Shown here in pieces: positions 38,101 to 48,234 of a DNA stretch of 64,000 nt. The DNA is from Stenotrophomonas sp. 364 (GTDB taxonomy: Bacteria > Pseudomonadota > Gammaproteobacteria > Xanthomonadales > Xanthomonadaceae), in contig NZ_CP047135.1 of the NCBI RefSeq assembly GCF_009832905.1, forward strand, positions 3,016,001-3,080,000. Direction: 5' to 3'. The notes beneath the pieces were generated by a model. That model saw only the letters and a program-made list of their open reading frames with translations. It searched no databases and was not told the DNA's origin. The position numbers and the translations under genes are program-made. The first letter of the stretch is position 1. Each line of letters starts with the position of its first letter.

Positions 38101-40155
38101 ACGCCGACCACCGCCGGCAGCTACAGCATCCTTGTGCAGGTGACCGACAGCAGCTCCGGTACCGGGCCGTTCACCAGCACCCGCAGCTACACGCTGGTGA
38201 TCGCCGCCCCGCAGATCGCCTTCACCCTGCCCAGCCTGCCGCAACCGTTCACCGCAACGTCCTACAACCAGCGCCTGCAGGTCTCCGGCGGCGTCGCGCC
38301 GTATACGTTCGCCGTTACCGGCGGCGCGCTGCCGGGCGGCCTGAGCCTGGCCAGCGACGGCCTGCTGTCCGGCATGGCGACGGTCGCCGGCAGCCATGCC
38401 TTCGACGTCACCGTGACCGACGCCAATGGCTTCACCGCCCGCCAGTCCTACACGCTGGTGGTGATCGAAGCGCTGCAGCAGATCGATACGTTCGTGGCCA
38501 ATCCGACCGCGCCGACGTACAGCGTGGACGGCCGCTTCTCGGTCTCGGCCAGCGGGGGTGCGTCCGGCAATCCGGTCGTGTTCGCCACCACCACGCCGGC
38601 GGTGTGCCGCGTGGACGGCAGCAGCGTGCTGATGCTGGACGCCGGGCGCTGCAGCCTGACCGCCAACCAGGCCGGCAACGCGCAGTACCAGGCCGCCACC
38701 CAGGCCGTGCTTGAAGTGGACATCACCGCCGCCGTGCCGGTGCTGCAGTGGCCTCAGGAGCTGCAGAAGCTGTACGGGCAGGCCGCGTTCGACCTGGTCG
38801 ATCCGGCCAGCCCCAGCCGCGGCACATTCAGCTACAGCAGCAGTGCACCGACCGTGGCCAGCGTGCAGGGGCGCACCGTCACCCTGCACGGTGAAGGCGT
38901 GGCGATCATCACCGTTACCCAGGCCGCCGCCGGTGGCTTCGGCATCGGCACCGCACAGCTGCGCCTGACCGTCGCCCAGCGGCCCGACCCGACCCGCGAC
39001 CCCGGCGTGGTCGCCGGCGTGCAGGCGCAGGTGGACGCGAGCGTGCGCTTTGCCAGTGCGCAGCAATCCAACATCCGCGATCGCCTGCGCCAGGTGCGCA
39101 GTGGCGACAACGGCTCCAGCAACCAGCTGTCGCTCGGCCATGCCGGCGGCCGCGACCGCCCCGGCCTGGCCTTGCCGCTGGGCCCGATGCAGGCCGCGCC
39201 CTGGCCCTCCCTGCCCACCGGCTGGGGCCTGTGGGCCTCGGGCAGCGCTACCTTTGGCGACGGTGACCGCAGCAGCAGTTACGCCTTCCACACCGATGGC
39301 CTTACCGTCGGCCTGGACCGCACTGTCGGCGAGCGCCTGCTGCTGGGCGTGGCGGCCAGCCTGGCGCGCAACGATAGCGAGAGGGACGGCAGCGAGTCGC
39401 GCGTGGAAGGCAGGCAGCACTCGCTGGCCGCCTACGGCCTGTGGCGCAGCGGCGAGCACCTGTTCGTCGACGGCGTCATCGCCGGCGGCGCGCTGGACTT
39501 CGCTACCCGCCGCTGGAGCACGGACGCGGACGCCTTCGCGCGCGGCAACCGCGACGGTGACCAGTGGTTCGGTTCGCTGGCCTTCGGCTACGAACACCGC
39601 AACGCCGGTATGACCCTCACCGGCTACGGTCGCGTGGAAGCCAGCCGCACCAGGCTTGATGCCTACCGTGAGACCGGGCTGGATCTGTACGACCTCGACT
39701 ACCGCCGCCAGGTGGTGCGCAACAGCGCGGTCGCACTCGGCCTTGAAGGGGCCTACCTGGCAGGCGATGGCGAAGGACGCGTGCGACCGTTCTGGAACAT
39801 CGAATACCGCCAGGCCATCGACGACAAGGGCGCGGCCTACCTCAACTACGTGGTGGGCCCACGCGCGCAGGACTATCGCCTGGACATGCACAGCTACAAC
39901 GACAATGCCCTGTCGATGGCCGCCGGCATGGACGTGCGCCTGCAGCGTGGCTGGTTGCTGTCGCTGCTGCTGGGCCATGAGCAGACCCGCGGCTCCAGCC
40001 GTGCCAGCAGCGTGGGACTGCGGGTGAGTTATGGCGGTGCCGGTACGGGCGCTGCGGCCGACGCAATGCAGGGGAGCGATCTGGACCACGCAGCCGGTAC
40101 CGCACAGCGCTGCCCGCCGCGTCGCTGCGGAGCCGGCAACGCCGCCGCGAAGTAA
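35143..40155 (+). CDS. Autotransporter with Ig/FnIII-like passenger modules
   Basis: This 1670-residue type V secretion protein has a Sec signal at 1-29. After an unassigned region come a cadherin-like module (about 205-300), a module with DDLAPSVSSM..SEPVFNVAVSDF (300-405), and three fibronectin type III-like units (PGAPxVGxATP...YTFTVTATN). These alternate with modules holding VCTITS and GTCSI. Two putative-Ig units with GLPAGITL and ALPGGLSL follow. The last ~290 residues begin at WGLWASGSATFGDGDRSSSYAFHTDGLTVG and form the outer-membrane beta-barrel. A surface adhesin role is likely but inferred. Oddly, about 40 residues follow the final strand (GLRVSYGG), whereas such barrels usually end at it. 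AGGGGAT precedes the ATG. Confidence 0.88.
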   Translation: MSVSNLAHPLLRVLAWLVLLAGAAGAAQAAPVEVVFSSNTGVGTTYAQDGQGGSADVPGLTLQVFNSSDAAGTPVAGMTWKDNAWLSSDDSSWSGLTHTEQDGRIGMVIRSANGSNFSITSFRYYNWGENTSVNYTVEGYRDGALVGTRGFSIPAPLRVPLTVTLFPAAFRNVDEIRIRLISGGADPGLRTWHSINNIIVEAINTAPTDLALTANALNQSAGANAVVGTLSTTDADVGDAFTYSLVSGAGDTANAQFAIVGDTLRATNAASLAAGTYSVRVRSTDSGGASTEKAFPITVIDDLAPSVSSMVVLGTPAATAPSVTWQVNFSEPVFNVAVSDFSLTAAGSAAAVVRSVSGTGSDTLNVVVDSINGNGTLRLDLSAASGIRDGAGNTGVAGYTAGASHAVAIPTAPGAPTVGVATPGNGQVSVTFTAPASDGGSAITGYIVTSSPGGFTASGAASPLVVTGLANGTPYTFTVTATNATGTSVASVASSAVTPKGAQTIVFGNPGTQTFGTAPTLAAISSAGLPVSFTSATTAVCTITSGGTLTFGGSGTCSIHADQSGDGTFQAASQVTQTFTVAAVVPGAPMVGTATAGDTQATVSFTAPATTGGAAISGYTVTAQPGGITATGAGSPITLTGLTNGIAYTFTVTATNSAGTGGASAASNAITPAAAQVITFSNPGAQNFGTTPTLTASSDSGLTPTFTSTTIGVCTITSSGALTFLTAGTCSIAANQPGNSSFLPAPTVSQTFQVNAVAPGAPLIGTATPSGTGEIKVSFTASAFTGGSATTGYTVTAAPGGITATGAGSPIKVTGLTVGLSYTFTVTATNGTGTGSASAASNAAVAAEAIVAHPSNAVVAYNTATPIPLDIGGIASSVSVTTAAAHGVATINGTQVTYTPNAGYAGPDAFTYRATDGNTTSAATVVSITVSPPTLSLAATPLAAGTAGSTYQQTLSTTGGAAPYRYQALGGLPAGITLAVTGEFSGTPTTAGSYSILVQVTDSSSGTGPFTSTRSYTLVIAAPQIAFTLPSLPQPFTATSYNQRLQVSGGVAPYTFAVTGGALPGGLSLASDGLLSGMATVAGSHAFDVTVTDANGFTARQSYTLVVIEALQQIDTFVANPTAPTYSVDGRFSVSASGGASGNPVVFATTTPAVCRVDGSSVLMLDAGRCSLTANQAGNAQYQAATQAVLEVDITAAVPVLQWPQELQKLYGQAAFDLVDPASPSRGTFSYSSSAPTVASVQGRTVTLHGEGVAIITVTQAAAGGFGIGTAQLRLTVAQRPDPTRDPGVVAGVQAQVDASVRFASAQQSNIRDRLRQVRSGDNGSSNQLSLGHAGGRDRPGLALPLGPMQAAPWPSLPTGWGLWASGSATFGDGDRSSSYAFHTDGLTVGLDRTVGERLLLGVAASLARNDSERDGSESRVEGRQHSLAAYGLWRSGEHLFVDGVIAGGALDFATRRWSTDADAFARGNRDGDQWFGSLAFGYEHRNAGMTLTGYGRVEASRTRLDAYRETGLDLYDLDYRRQVVRNSAVALGLEGAYLAGDGEGRVRPFWNIEYRQAIDDKGAAYLNYVVGPRAQDYRLDMHSYNDNALSMAAGMDVRLQRGWLLSLLLGHEQTRGSSRASSVGLRVSYGGAGTGAAADAMQGSDLDHAAGTAQRCPPRRCGAGNAAAK

Positions 40156-40170
40156 CACGCTGCGGTGGCA

Positions 40171-40202
40171 GACCGACCGATCCTGCATGGGATCGGTCGG
40201 TC
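40171..40202. other. Strong hairpin after the autotransporter gene
   Basis: GACCGACCGATC (40171-40182) pairs perfectly with GATCGGTCGGTC (40191-40202) across an 8-base loop. No T-run follows, so it is not a typical intrinsic terminator; it may protect the mRNA end. Confidence 0.6.
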
Positions 40203-40245
40203 GATGGGTCAGCGATGGGATCAGCGAACCGAAAAAAGCACGCGC

Positions 40246-40475
40246 GTAGAGCCGACCGTTGGTCGGCTTCCGGCAACGCCCGGCGATCACCCGTAGAGCC
40301 GACCGTTGGTCGGCTTCCATCAACGCCCGGCGATCACTCGTAGACCCGACCGTTGGTCGGCTTCCGGCAACGCCCGGCGATCACGCGTAGAGCCGACCGT
40401 TGGTCGGCTTCCGGCAACGCCCAGCGATCACGCGTAGAGCCGACCGTTGGTCGGCTTCCGGCAACGCCCGGCGAT
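40246..40475 (+). repeat. SMAG REP array: five copies with a 47-bp period
   Basis: GTAGAGCCGACC-GTT-GGTCGGC elements start at 40246, 40293, 40340, 40387 and 40434, exactly 47 bases apart (one has GTAGACCC). The 25-base spacers are nearly identical (TTCCGGCAACGCCCGGCGATC), varying at a few positions. This is a tandem expansion of one REP plus its flank. Confidence 0.9.
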
Positions 40476-40527
40476 ACCAACGCAAGTCATCCCAAGATCG
40501 CGCCAGGTGGGCGTGTGCGCCAAGGGC

Positions 40528-40552
40528 GTCACCACCAACGGTGGTGACCTAC
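40528..40552 (-). repeat. REP-type hairpin of another stem subfamily
   Basis: In minus orientation GTAG is followed by GTCACCACC-GTT-GGTGGTGAC, a perfect 9-bp stem. The GTAG head and GTT loop match the SMAG layout. Confidence 0.7.
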
Positions 40553-40571
40553 CGTGTTGGAGCGAACCGCC

Positions 40572-40604
40572 AAAAAAGAAGGCCCTGCGCAAGCAGGGCC
40601 TTTT
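40572..40604 (-). terminator. Rho-independent terminator of the chemoreceptor gene
   Basis: On the minus strand the stem AAGGCCCTGC/GCAGGGCCTT with a 4-base loop is followed by CTTTTTTG. It lies 58 bases past the chemoreceptor stop. Confidence 0.88.
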
Positions 40605-40661
40605 CATTGCCACCCCGGCGCCACGCTGCCGGGGCAGCGCGACGTGCGGGGGCGCGGAGCA

Positions 40662-42785
40662 CTACGCCGCGCGGCGGGCAGCCACGGCCCGGCTGCCCTG
40701 CTCCAGCTTGAACACCGCCACCGATTCGCTCAGCGCGTGCGCCTGTTCTTCCAGCGCGCGGCTGGCCGCGGTGGCTTCTTCCACCAGCGCCGCGTTCTGC
40801 TGGGTCACCTGGTCCATCTGCACCACCACCTGGTTCACCTGCTCGATGCCGGCGGCCTGTTCCTTGGTGGCTGCGGCGATATCGCTCATCAGCTGGTTGG
40901 TGCGTGAGCTGGCCTGGGTCAACCGGGCAATGGCGGCTTCGGATTCCACGGTCACGCTCAACCCGGTCTTGACCTTGTCGCTGGCCTCGCCGATCAGGTC
41001 CTTGATCTCCTTGGCCGCCGTACCCGCACGCTGTGCGAGCGTGCGCACTTCGCTGGCGACCACGGCGAACCCGCGCCCGTTCTCGCCGGCACGCGCAGCC
41101 TCCACGGCGGCGTTCAGCGCCAGGATGTTGGTCTGGAAGGCGATGCCGTCGATCACCGAGGAAATCTCGGAGATGCGCGCGGAGGATTTGTCGATCTCGC
41201 TCATCACCGTGGCCATCTGTGCGATCGCCTGTTCGGTAGCGCGCACGGCAACGCCGGACGCGTGCGCTTCCTGGTCGGCCTGGCTGGCGAGCTCGGCGTT
41301 CTGGCGCACGGTGGAGGTCAGCTCTTCCATCGAGGCGGCGGCCTCTTCCAGGTTGGCGGCCTGCTGCTCGGTACGACGCGACAGGTCGTTGTGGCCGGCC
41401 GCCAGCTCCTGCGCGGCGTCGTTGATGCTGCCAGCGGCGCCCTGGATCTGCTGCACGATAGCGGTCAGCTGAGCGGCGGTGACGTTGGCATCGTCGCGCA
41501 TCTGCGCGAACACACCTTCGTAGTGGCCTTCCATGCGCGTGGTGAGGTCACCGGTGGAAATGGCGCGCAGCACCTCCGACAGATCGGCAATGCTCGACTG
41601 CGAGCTGGCCATCATGCCGTTGAGGTTGGCCACCATGGCGCGGAACTGGAACTGGAACGCGGCTTCGTCGCCACGTACCGAGAAGTCACCGGCGCGCGCG
41701 GCGCTGGCCAGCGTATCGATCTGCTGGTTGATCGCCATCAGGCTGGTCTTGACCGTGGCCATGGTGCGGGTCAGCAGCGCCTTCTCGCCCGGGTAGCTGT
41801 CCAGGTCACGACTGAGGTCGCCGATGGCGTAGTCGGCCATCACATCGACCATGTGCGACTGCACGGCAACGTGCGAGCCGACCAGTTCGTTGGTAGCGCG
41901 CAGCATGCGGCCGTAATCGCCCGGCAACACGGCCGCGTCCATCCGGTAGCTGATCGCGCCGGCTTCGTGCTGCTGCGCCATCTGCAGCTGCGCGGTGATC
42001 GCGGCCTGCACGTTCTGGCGCACGCTGCCCATCGCGTTGCCCAGCAGGGTGAGCTCGTCGCGGCCGCCCAGGCGGAAGTCCTGGTCCAGCTCGCCACGGG
42101 CCATGCGGTCTGCCAGGCCCACCGCGCGGGCCAGCGGGCCGGTCAGGCTGCGCCCGATCAGGATCGAGGCGGCAATGCCGACCAGCAGCGCGATGCCACC
42201 GAGCACCAGCAGCTGCAGCAGGGTGCGCTCGCCCAGGCGGATCGCTTCGGCAGCGGCCTCGCGGCTTTCCTTCTCTTCATAGGCCACGCCATTGGCGAGC
42301 GCCTTGTTCCAGCCATTGGCCGCTTCCTGCACCGGGCCCAGGGTCAGGGCGACGGCGCCGGGGAAATCGCCCTGTCCCATCAGCTCGCTGGTCTGCTTGT
42401 TGAGCGGGCGTGCGGTGGCGCGCCTGGCCGCGATCTGCTCGCCGATCGCCTTGCCTTCGGCATCGGTGGGCAGCGCCTGGTAGGCGGTCCAGCTGGCCTC
42501 ATAGCGCTTGACCAGCGCGGCTATGCGCGCCTCGTCGGCCTCGCGCTCCTGACCCTGGCGGATCAGCATTTCACGACGCACGACCATCATCTGGTTGTTC
42601 GCATCGAGCATCTCCGACAGCAGTCGCACCTTGGCGACGCCAACCTCGACCACCTGCTGCATCGCGTGCTTCTGCACCGCGCTGCCGGTGGCACCGGTGG
42701 CCACCACGGCCGCCACCAGCAACAACAACAGGCCAAAGCCCATACCAAGACGCCAGACCACTCTGACGTTACGCAAAAAATCCAT
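40662..42785 (-). CDS. Methyl-accepting chemotaxis protein
   Basis: This 707-residue chemoreceptor signals to CheA/CheW. It has a short cytosolic start, a first transmembrane helix (about 10-32), a periplasmic helical ligand domain of about 170 residues, and a second transmembrane helix (about 190-215). Several HAMP-like segments follow ([63 protein letters not shown]). The signalling hairpin has the invariant tip [36 protein letters not shown]. The C-terminus ([15 protein letters not shown]) has no CheR-docking pentapeptide. The ATG at 42785 ([16 protein letters not shown]) is preferred to 42848. Twin palindromes at 42904-42941 lie upstream. No che genes are adjacent. Confidence 0.92.
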   Translation of the reverse strand: MDFLRNVRVVWRLGMGFGLLLLLVAAVVATGATGSAVQKHAMQQVVEVGVAKVRLLSEMLDANNQMMVVRREMLIRQGQEREADEARIAALVKRYEASWTAYQALPTDAEGKAIGEQIAARRATARPLNKQTSELMGQGDFPGAVALTLGPVQEAANGWNKALANGVAYEEKESREAAAEAIRLGERTLLQLLVLGGIALLVGIAASILIGRSLTGPLARAVGLADRMARGELDQDFRLGGRDELTLLGNAMGSVRQNVQAAITAQLQMAQQHEAGAISYRMDAAVLPGDYGRMLRATNELVGSHVAVQSHMVDVMADYAIGDLSRDLDSYPGEKALLTRTMATVKTSLMAINQQIDTLASAARAGDFSVRGDEAAFQFQFRAMVANLNGMMASSQSSIADLSEVLRAISTGDLTTRMEGHYEGVFAQMRDDANVTAAQLTAIVQQIQGAAGSINDAAQELAAGHNDLSRRTEQQAANLEEAAASMEELTSTVRQNAELASQADQEAHASGVAVRATEQAIAQMATVMSEIDKSSARISEISSVIDGIAFQTNILALNAAVEAARAGENGRGFAVVASEVRTLAQRAGTAAKEIKDLIGEASDKVKTGLSVTVESEAAIARLTQASSRTNQLMSDIAAATKEQAAGIEQVNQVVVQMDQVTQQNAALVEEATAASRALEEQAHALSESVAVFKLEQGSRAVAARRAA

Positions 42786-42903
42786 GGGGACATCCAAGAA
42801 CGTGGGGGGTGAGGGGGTATCGGCCCCCTGTTGCGCGTTCTTGACCACACTTTCTTAACAACTCGGCCGCGGTTCACGTTGCCACCGCCATGGCCGGGCG
42901 CTT

Positions 42904-42941
42904 CCTACCCAGAGTGGGTAGGCTCGTACCCAGTTTGGGTA
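42904..42941. promoter_or_regulatory. Two TACCCA-N3-TGGGTA palindromes, centres 21 bp apart
   Basis: CCTACCCA-GAG-TGGGTAGG (42904-42922) and TACCCA-GTT-TGGGTA (42927-42941) share the same half-site. They are spaced by two helical turns, 120-157 bases upstream of the chemoreceptor start. The layout fits a pair of dimeric regulator sites; REP-like origin is an alternative. Confidence 0.45.
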
Positions 42942-42968
42942 TCCAGGCCCACAGAGGCGCCGCCCCAC

Positions 42969-42993
42969 GAAAAAGCCCCGCTTTCGCGGGGCT
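42969..42993 (-). terminator. Rho-independent terminator of purA
   Basis: On the minus strand AGCCCCGC-GAAA-GCGGGGCT is followed by a run of five T. It lies 61 bases beyond the purA stop. Confidence 0.92.
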
Positions 42994-43023
42994 CCATCGT
43001 GCATCTGCCTGGACTGGGGCAGT

Positions 43024-43045
43024 GCCAAGCTGGGCTCGGCACTAC
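43024..43045 (-). repeat. Degenerate SMAG REP
   Basis: In minus orientation it begins GTAGTGCCGAGC and closes with GCTTGGC, a 7-bp stem allowing one G-T pair. It lies 9 bases past the purA stop codon. Confidence 0.6.
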
Positions 43046-43053
43046 CGGGGCAC

Positions 43054-44700
<1,647 letters not shown>

Positions 44701-44704
<4 letters not shown>

Positions 44705-44889
44705 GCGTGGCGGAGCCACCACAGGGTGGTCAGCCCGGCCAGCAGGATCGCCCCGCCCCAGGTGCGCAGCGTGGCGCTGCGCAGCATCAGCAGCTGTTCG
44801 GCCATGCGCTTCCAGGCCAGCGGAGCGGCGAACAGGAACAGGCCTTCGAGCACGGCCACCAGGCACAGGGCCGAGAACAGGTCTTTCAT
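44701..44889 (-). CDS. DUF2065 family small membrane protein (YjeT-like)
   Basis: This 62-residue inner-membrane protein has two hydrophobic helices (LFSALCLVAVLEGLFLFAAPLAW and GGAILLAGLTTLWWL), with the loop KRMAEQLLMLRSATLRTW between them. It matches the DUF2065/YjeT family, which is regularly encoded between hflC and purA as here. Its function is unknown, but conserved linkage suggests a role with the HflKC-FtsH complex. Its TAG stop codon is the GTAG end of an adjacent REP, so the REP defines the protein's C-terminus (LRHA). hflC lies 71 bases upstream. Confidence 0.85.
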
Positions 44890-44960
44890 GACATCTCCAC
44901 CAACAAAACGGGGACCCGGTCTGCACCGGGTCCCCGTGGGGCTACCTGCCGCCTGCGTCC

Positions 44961-45824
44961 TCAGCGATCGCTCTTGAGGTACTGCAGGAACGGGTCGTTC
45001 TTGTCGAGCACGATCACGCCGTTACCGTCGGCCATCGACCCACGATAGGCCTCCAGGCTGCGGTAGAAGGCGTAGAACGACGGGTCGGCCGAGCCGGCCT
45101 TGCCGTAGATGCGCGCGGCTTCGGCATCGCCGGCACCGCGCAGCTGCTGCGCATCGCGCTCGGCTTCGGCCACGATCACCGTGCTGTCGCGGTCGGCCTG
45201 GGCGCGGATGGTCAGCGACTGCTCCTCACCCTCTGCACGCAGCTTGGCCGCTTCCTGCTTGCGCTGGGCGCGCATGCGCTCGTACACATCGTTGATCACC
45301 TGGCTGTCGGTGGGCAGGTCGATCTGCTTGATGCGCAGGTCGATGATCTGCATGCCGAGGCCCTTCACCGCTTCGTTGATGCCGGTCAACTGCCCGGCAA
45401 TCAGTTCGCTGCGGTCACCGGACACCAGCTGCTGCAGCGAGCGCGAGTTGATCTGGTTGCGCAGCGAGTCGGTGATGATCGGGGCCAGGCGCGCATCGGC
45501 CACGCTGGCATCGCCACCGGTGGCACGGTAGTAATCGCGCACGTTGGAGATGTACCCGATGGCGAAGAAGTCGACGCTGACGTCCTTCTGCTCGGCGGTG
45601 AAGTAACGCGCCGGGGCAGTGGCAAGCACCTGGAAGCGGCGGTCGAACACCCGCACCGTTTCCACCAGCGGCACCTTGAAGTGCAGGCCCGGCTTGATGT
45701 CCGCACGGACCACCTTGCCCAGGTTCAGCACCATCGCGGTCTGGTCCTCACGGACCACGTACACCGAGCCCAGCAGGCCCAGCAGGGCGGCCACGGCCAG
45801 CCCGATCCAAAGGGAACTCTTCAT
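44961..45824 (-). CDS. hflC: Protease modulator HflC
   Basis: This 287-residue SPFH/band-7 membrane protein forms the large HflKC complex that encloses and modulates the FtsH protease. It has an N-terminal membrane anchor (about residues 5-24), then the SPFH domain with YVVREDQTAMVLNLGKVVR and DLRIKQIDLP. A long coiled coil (RMRAQRKQEAAKLRAEGEEQSLTIRAQADRDSTVIVAEAERDAQQLRGAGDAEA) precedes the conserved DPSFYAFYRSLEAYR. Its ATG overlaps the hflK stop (ATGA), so the two subunits are co-translated. Confidence 0.95.
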   Translation of the reverse strand: MKSSLWIGLAVAALLGLLGSVYVVREDQTAMVLNLGKVVRADIKPGLHFKVPLVETVRVFDRRFQVLATAPARYFTAEQKDVSVDFFAIGYISNVRDYYRATGGDASVADARLAPIITDSLRNQINSRSLQQLVSGDRSELIAGQLTGINEAVKGLGMQIIDLRIKQIDLPTDSQVINDVYERMRAQRKQEAAKLRAEGEEQSLTIRAQADRDSTVIVAEAERDAQQLRGAGDAEAARIYGKAGSADPSFYAFYRSLEAYRGSMADGNGVIVLDKNDPFLQYLKSDR

Positions 45825-46945
45825 CGGCTGACTCCTTCACGACCGGTGGGGCGGGTGGTCGGGCGTTCGGTATTGCGCACCCCATCCACCGGCGTGCTGG
45901 CCGGCAGCGATGGCAGCATCACTTCCGGGGTCACGGCCGGTGCGGCCGGTGCGGCAGCGCCGCGGTTGTCGCCGGGCATCGGCACGTAGATCAGCTGGCG
46001 GCCATCGCCACCGATGATCTTGCGGTTCTGGCCGAGCACCTGCTGCACGGTTTCCAGCCACAGGCGCTTGCGGGTGACTTCCGGGGCGTCCTTGTATTGG
46101 GCCTGCAGCAGGGTGAAGCGTTCGGCGTCACCCTCGGCCTTGGCCACGGCCGCCTGCTTGTAACCTTCGGCAGTGGTACGCGCACGCGAGGCCTGGCCGC
46201 GCGCTTCCGGCACCACCTTGGCCGCGTAGGCCTGGGCTTCGTTGATCAGGCGTTCCTTGACCTGCTGGGCGCCGTTGACCTCGTCGAAGGCCGGCTTGAC
46301 CTCCTCGGGCGGGCGCGCATCGGGCAGGGTCAGGCCGGTCACGGCCAAGCCGGTGCGATAGGCCTTCAGTGCGGCCTGCAGGCGCTCCTGGGCCACCAGT
46401 GCCAGCGGGCCACGGTTGTTGAGGACCGCGTTGAGGTCGGCACGGCCCACCTGCTCGCGGACCGCGCTCTGCGCGGACTGCTCCAGCACCTGGTCGGCCG
46501 CGACCGTCCCGAACAGGTACAGGCGCGGGTCGTCGATGCGGTACTGCACGTTGACCGAGACGTTGACGATGTTCTCGTCACGGGTCAGCACCGGTACCTG
46601 GCTGCTGAACGTCTTGATCTGGGTGGCATTGACCTTGGTCACCGATTCGATCGGCCAGGGCAGCTTGAAGTTGGGGCCGGGCTGCAGGATCCGCGAGAAC
46701 TGGCCGAAGCGCAGCACCACGCCGCGTTGCTGTTCGCCGATCAGCTGGAAGCTGGAGAACAGCAGCAGCAGAACCACCGCGACCGCCACCCAACGCAGGA
46801 TGTTGCCGTCGAAGAGATCCTTGAGCGGGCCGGGAAACCCGCCCCAACCGCTGCCATTGCCGCCACCGCGGGGTCCAAACGGCCCTCGTCGGTTCTCGTC
46901 GGGACCTTGTCCGCCCTTGTTGCCGCCGGGTGTATTCCAGGCCAT
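45821..46945 (-). CDS. hflK: Protease modulator HflK
   Basis: This 374-residue partner of HflC in the FtsH-modulating complex starts with the Gly/Asn/Arg-rich cytosolic tail typical of HflK (MAWNTPGGNKGGQGPDENRRGPFG). A transmembrane helix follows at about 47-67, then the SPFH domain (GEQQRGVVLRFGQFSRILQPGPNFKLPWPIESV), an alanine-rich coiled coil (INEAQAYAAKVVPEARGQASRARTTAEGYKQAAVAKAEGDAERF) and a Pro/Thr-rich end. The ATG at 46945 is preferred to 46981 because it gives the family N-terminus. It is the first gene of hflK-hflC-DUF2065. Confidence 0.95.
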   Translation of the reverse strand: MAWNTPGGNKGGQGPDENRRGPFGPRGGGNGSGWGGFPGPLKDLFDGNILRWVAVAVVLLLLFSSFQLIGEQQRGVVLRFGQFSRILQPGPNFKLPWPIESVTKVNATQIKTFSSQVPVLTRDENIVNVSVNVQYRIDDPRLYLFGTVAADQVLEQSAQSAVREQVGRADLNAVLNNRGPLALVAQERLQAALKAYRTGLAVTGLTLPDARPPEEVKPAFDEVNGAQQVKERLINEAQAYAAKVVPEARGQASRARTTAEGYKQAAVAKAEGDAERFTLLQAQYKDAPEVTRKRLWLETVQQVLGQNRKIIGGDGRQLIYVPMPGDNRGAAAPAAPAVTPEVMLPSLPASTPVDGVRNTERPTTRPTGREGVSR

Positions 46946-47149
46946 GCACGCTCCATCAGTGAAAGGTTGCCTGCGGGCCATTCCGCACCGTCAACCATGA
47001 ATCCGGTTCGATTCTACTAGATGGGGCGGATTGGCAGGATTGGAAGGGGCAACGTGCCGAAGGGAGCGATTCATGCGCCACCGCCACGGGGGTCCCGGCC
47101 CACGCGGGCACCGGGTAAGGTGTCGTTCCACACCCCATCAGGCCACCCC

Positions 47150-48145
47150 ATGCCCCTCCCCGACCGCTTCAACGCCTTCCGCATCCACCAGGACGAGCAC
47201 GGCCACCGCAGCGGCATCGAGGCCATCGGCCTGGACCAGCTCAACCCGGGCGAGGTGGTGATCCGCGCGCAGTGGTCGTCGGTGAACTACAAGGATGCCC
47301 TGGCCGGCACCGGCAAGGGCCGCATCCTGCGCCGCTTCCCGCTGGTGGGGGGCATCGACGTGGCCGGCACGGTGGTGGCCTCCACCGACCCGGCCTACCG
47401 CGAGGGCGATGGGGTGCTGGCCACCGGCTGCGGGCTGAGCGAGACCCGCGACGGCGGCTACAGCCAGTACGTGCGGCTGGCAGCGAGCGCAGTGATCGCC
47501 CAGCCGGCCGGGCTGAGCCCGCGCGAGGCGATGGTGCTGGGCACCGCGGGCTTCACCGCCGCGCTGGCGCTGCTGCGCATGACCGACAACCGGCTGACTC
47601 CCGCACATGGCCCGCTGGCAGTCACCGGGGCCACCGGCGGGGTCGGCTCGCTGGCGGTGGACATCTTCAGCCGCGCCGGCTTCGAGGTGCATGCCGTCAG
47701 CGGCAAGGCCGACCAGGCCGACTACCTTCACGGGCTGGGCGCCAGTCAGGTGTTGCCGCGCGAGGCGCTGGCCACGGGCAAACCGATGGAATCGGCGCGC
47801 TTCGGCGGCGGGCTGGACAATGCCGGTGGCCCCATGCTGGCCAGCATGCTGGCGCAGACGGTGCCCTACGGCAGCGTGGTCAGCGCGGGCCTGGCGGCCA
47901 GCCCGGCGCTGGACATGACGGTGATGCCCTTCATCATCCGCGGTGTGTCACTCCTGGGGGTGTCTTCGGCGGCTGCGCCACGCGCGCTGCGCGAGCAGGT
48001 CTGGGAAAAGCTCGCCGGCGACTGGAAGCCGCGTCACCTGGCGACCATCTGCACGCGCGAAGTGGGCCTGGACGGATTGGCCGACGTGTTCGAGGCGATG
48101 CTTGCAGGCGGCGCAGTAGGCCGCACGGTGGTGCGGATCGACTGA
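47150..48145 (+). CDS. acuI: Acrylyl-CoA reductase AcuI / YhdH family quinone oxidoreductase
   Basis: This 331-residue medium-chain dehydrogenase/reductase is of the YhdH/AcuI branch, which reduces acrylyl-CoA to propionyl-CoA with NADPH. Signatures include SSVNYKDALAGTGKGRILRRFPLVGGIDVAGTV near the N-terminus, LGTAGFTAALAL and the Rossmann motif VTGATGGVGSLAVDIFSRAGFEV. No zinc-ligand cysteines are apparent, as expected for this branch. The ATG at 47150 (MPLPDRFNAFRI) is the family start; the frame reaches back to 47021. The substrate is inferred from the family. Its product, propionyl-CoA, would feed the methylcitrate genes at the right edge. Confidence 0.85.
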   Translation: MPLPDRFNAFRIHQDEHGHRSGIEAIGLDQLNPGEVVIRAQWSSVNYKDALAGTGKGRILRRFPLVGGIDVAGTVVASTDPAYREGDGVLATGCGLSETRDGGYSQYVRLAASAVIAQPAGLSPREAMVLGTAGFTAALALLRMTDNRLTPAHGPLAVTGATGGVGSLAVDIFSRAGFEVHAVSGKADQADYLHGLGASQVLPREALATGKPMESARFGGGLDNAGGPMLASMLAQTVPYGSVVSAGLAASPALDMTVMPFIIRGVSLLGVSSAAAPRALREQVWEKLAGDWKPRHLATICTREVGLDGLADVFEAMLAGGAVGRTVVRID

Positions 48146-48234
48146 GCGTTGCAGGGGGGCGACGGACGGCATGCCGGACGCTTCCCGGCCATGCGCGCGC
48201 CGCACTACACTGCGGGCATAACCTGGGGAACAAC

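Larger units (their letters stand above)
40156..40661. other. 506-base gene-free stretch with hairpins, REP array and terminator
   Basis: Between the convergent autotransporter and chemoreceptor genes lie a 12-bp hairpin (40171-40202), five REPs with a 47-base period (40246-40475), another REP-type hairpin (40528-40552) and a terminator (40572-40604). I see no gene. Confidence 0.7.

Noticed and set aside
40171..40202. Intrinsic terminator after the autotransporter
   Set aside because: The 12-bp hairpin is strong, but no T-run follows on the plus strand, so I list it only as a hairpin.
36613..40323. A 1236-codon frame opposite the autotransporter
   Set aside because: Antisense to repetitive Thr/Gly/Ala-rich coding DNA, giving Gly/Arg/Ala-rich nonsense; no start or family features.
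40246..40475. Five evenly spaced repeats resembling a CRISPR array
   Set aside because: The spacers are copies of the same 25 bases; it is a tandem REP expansion.
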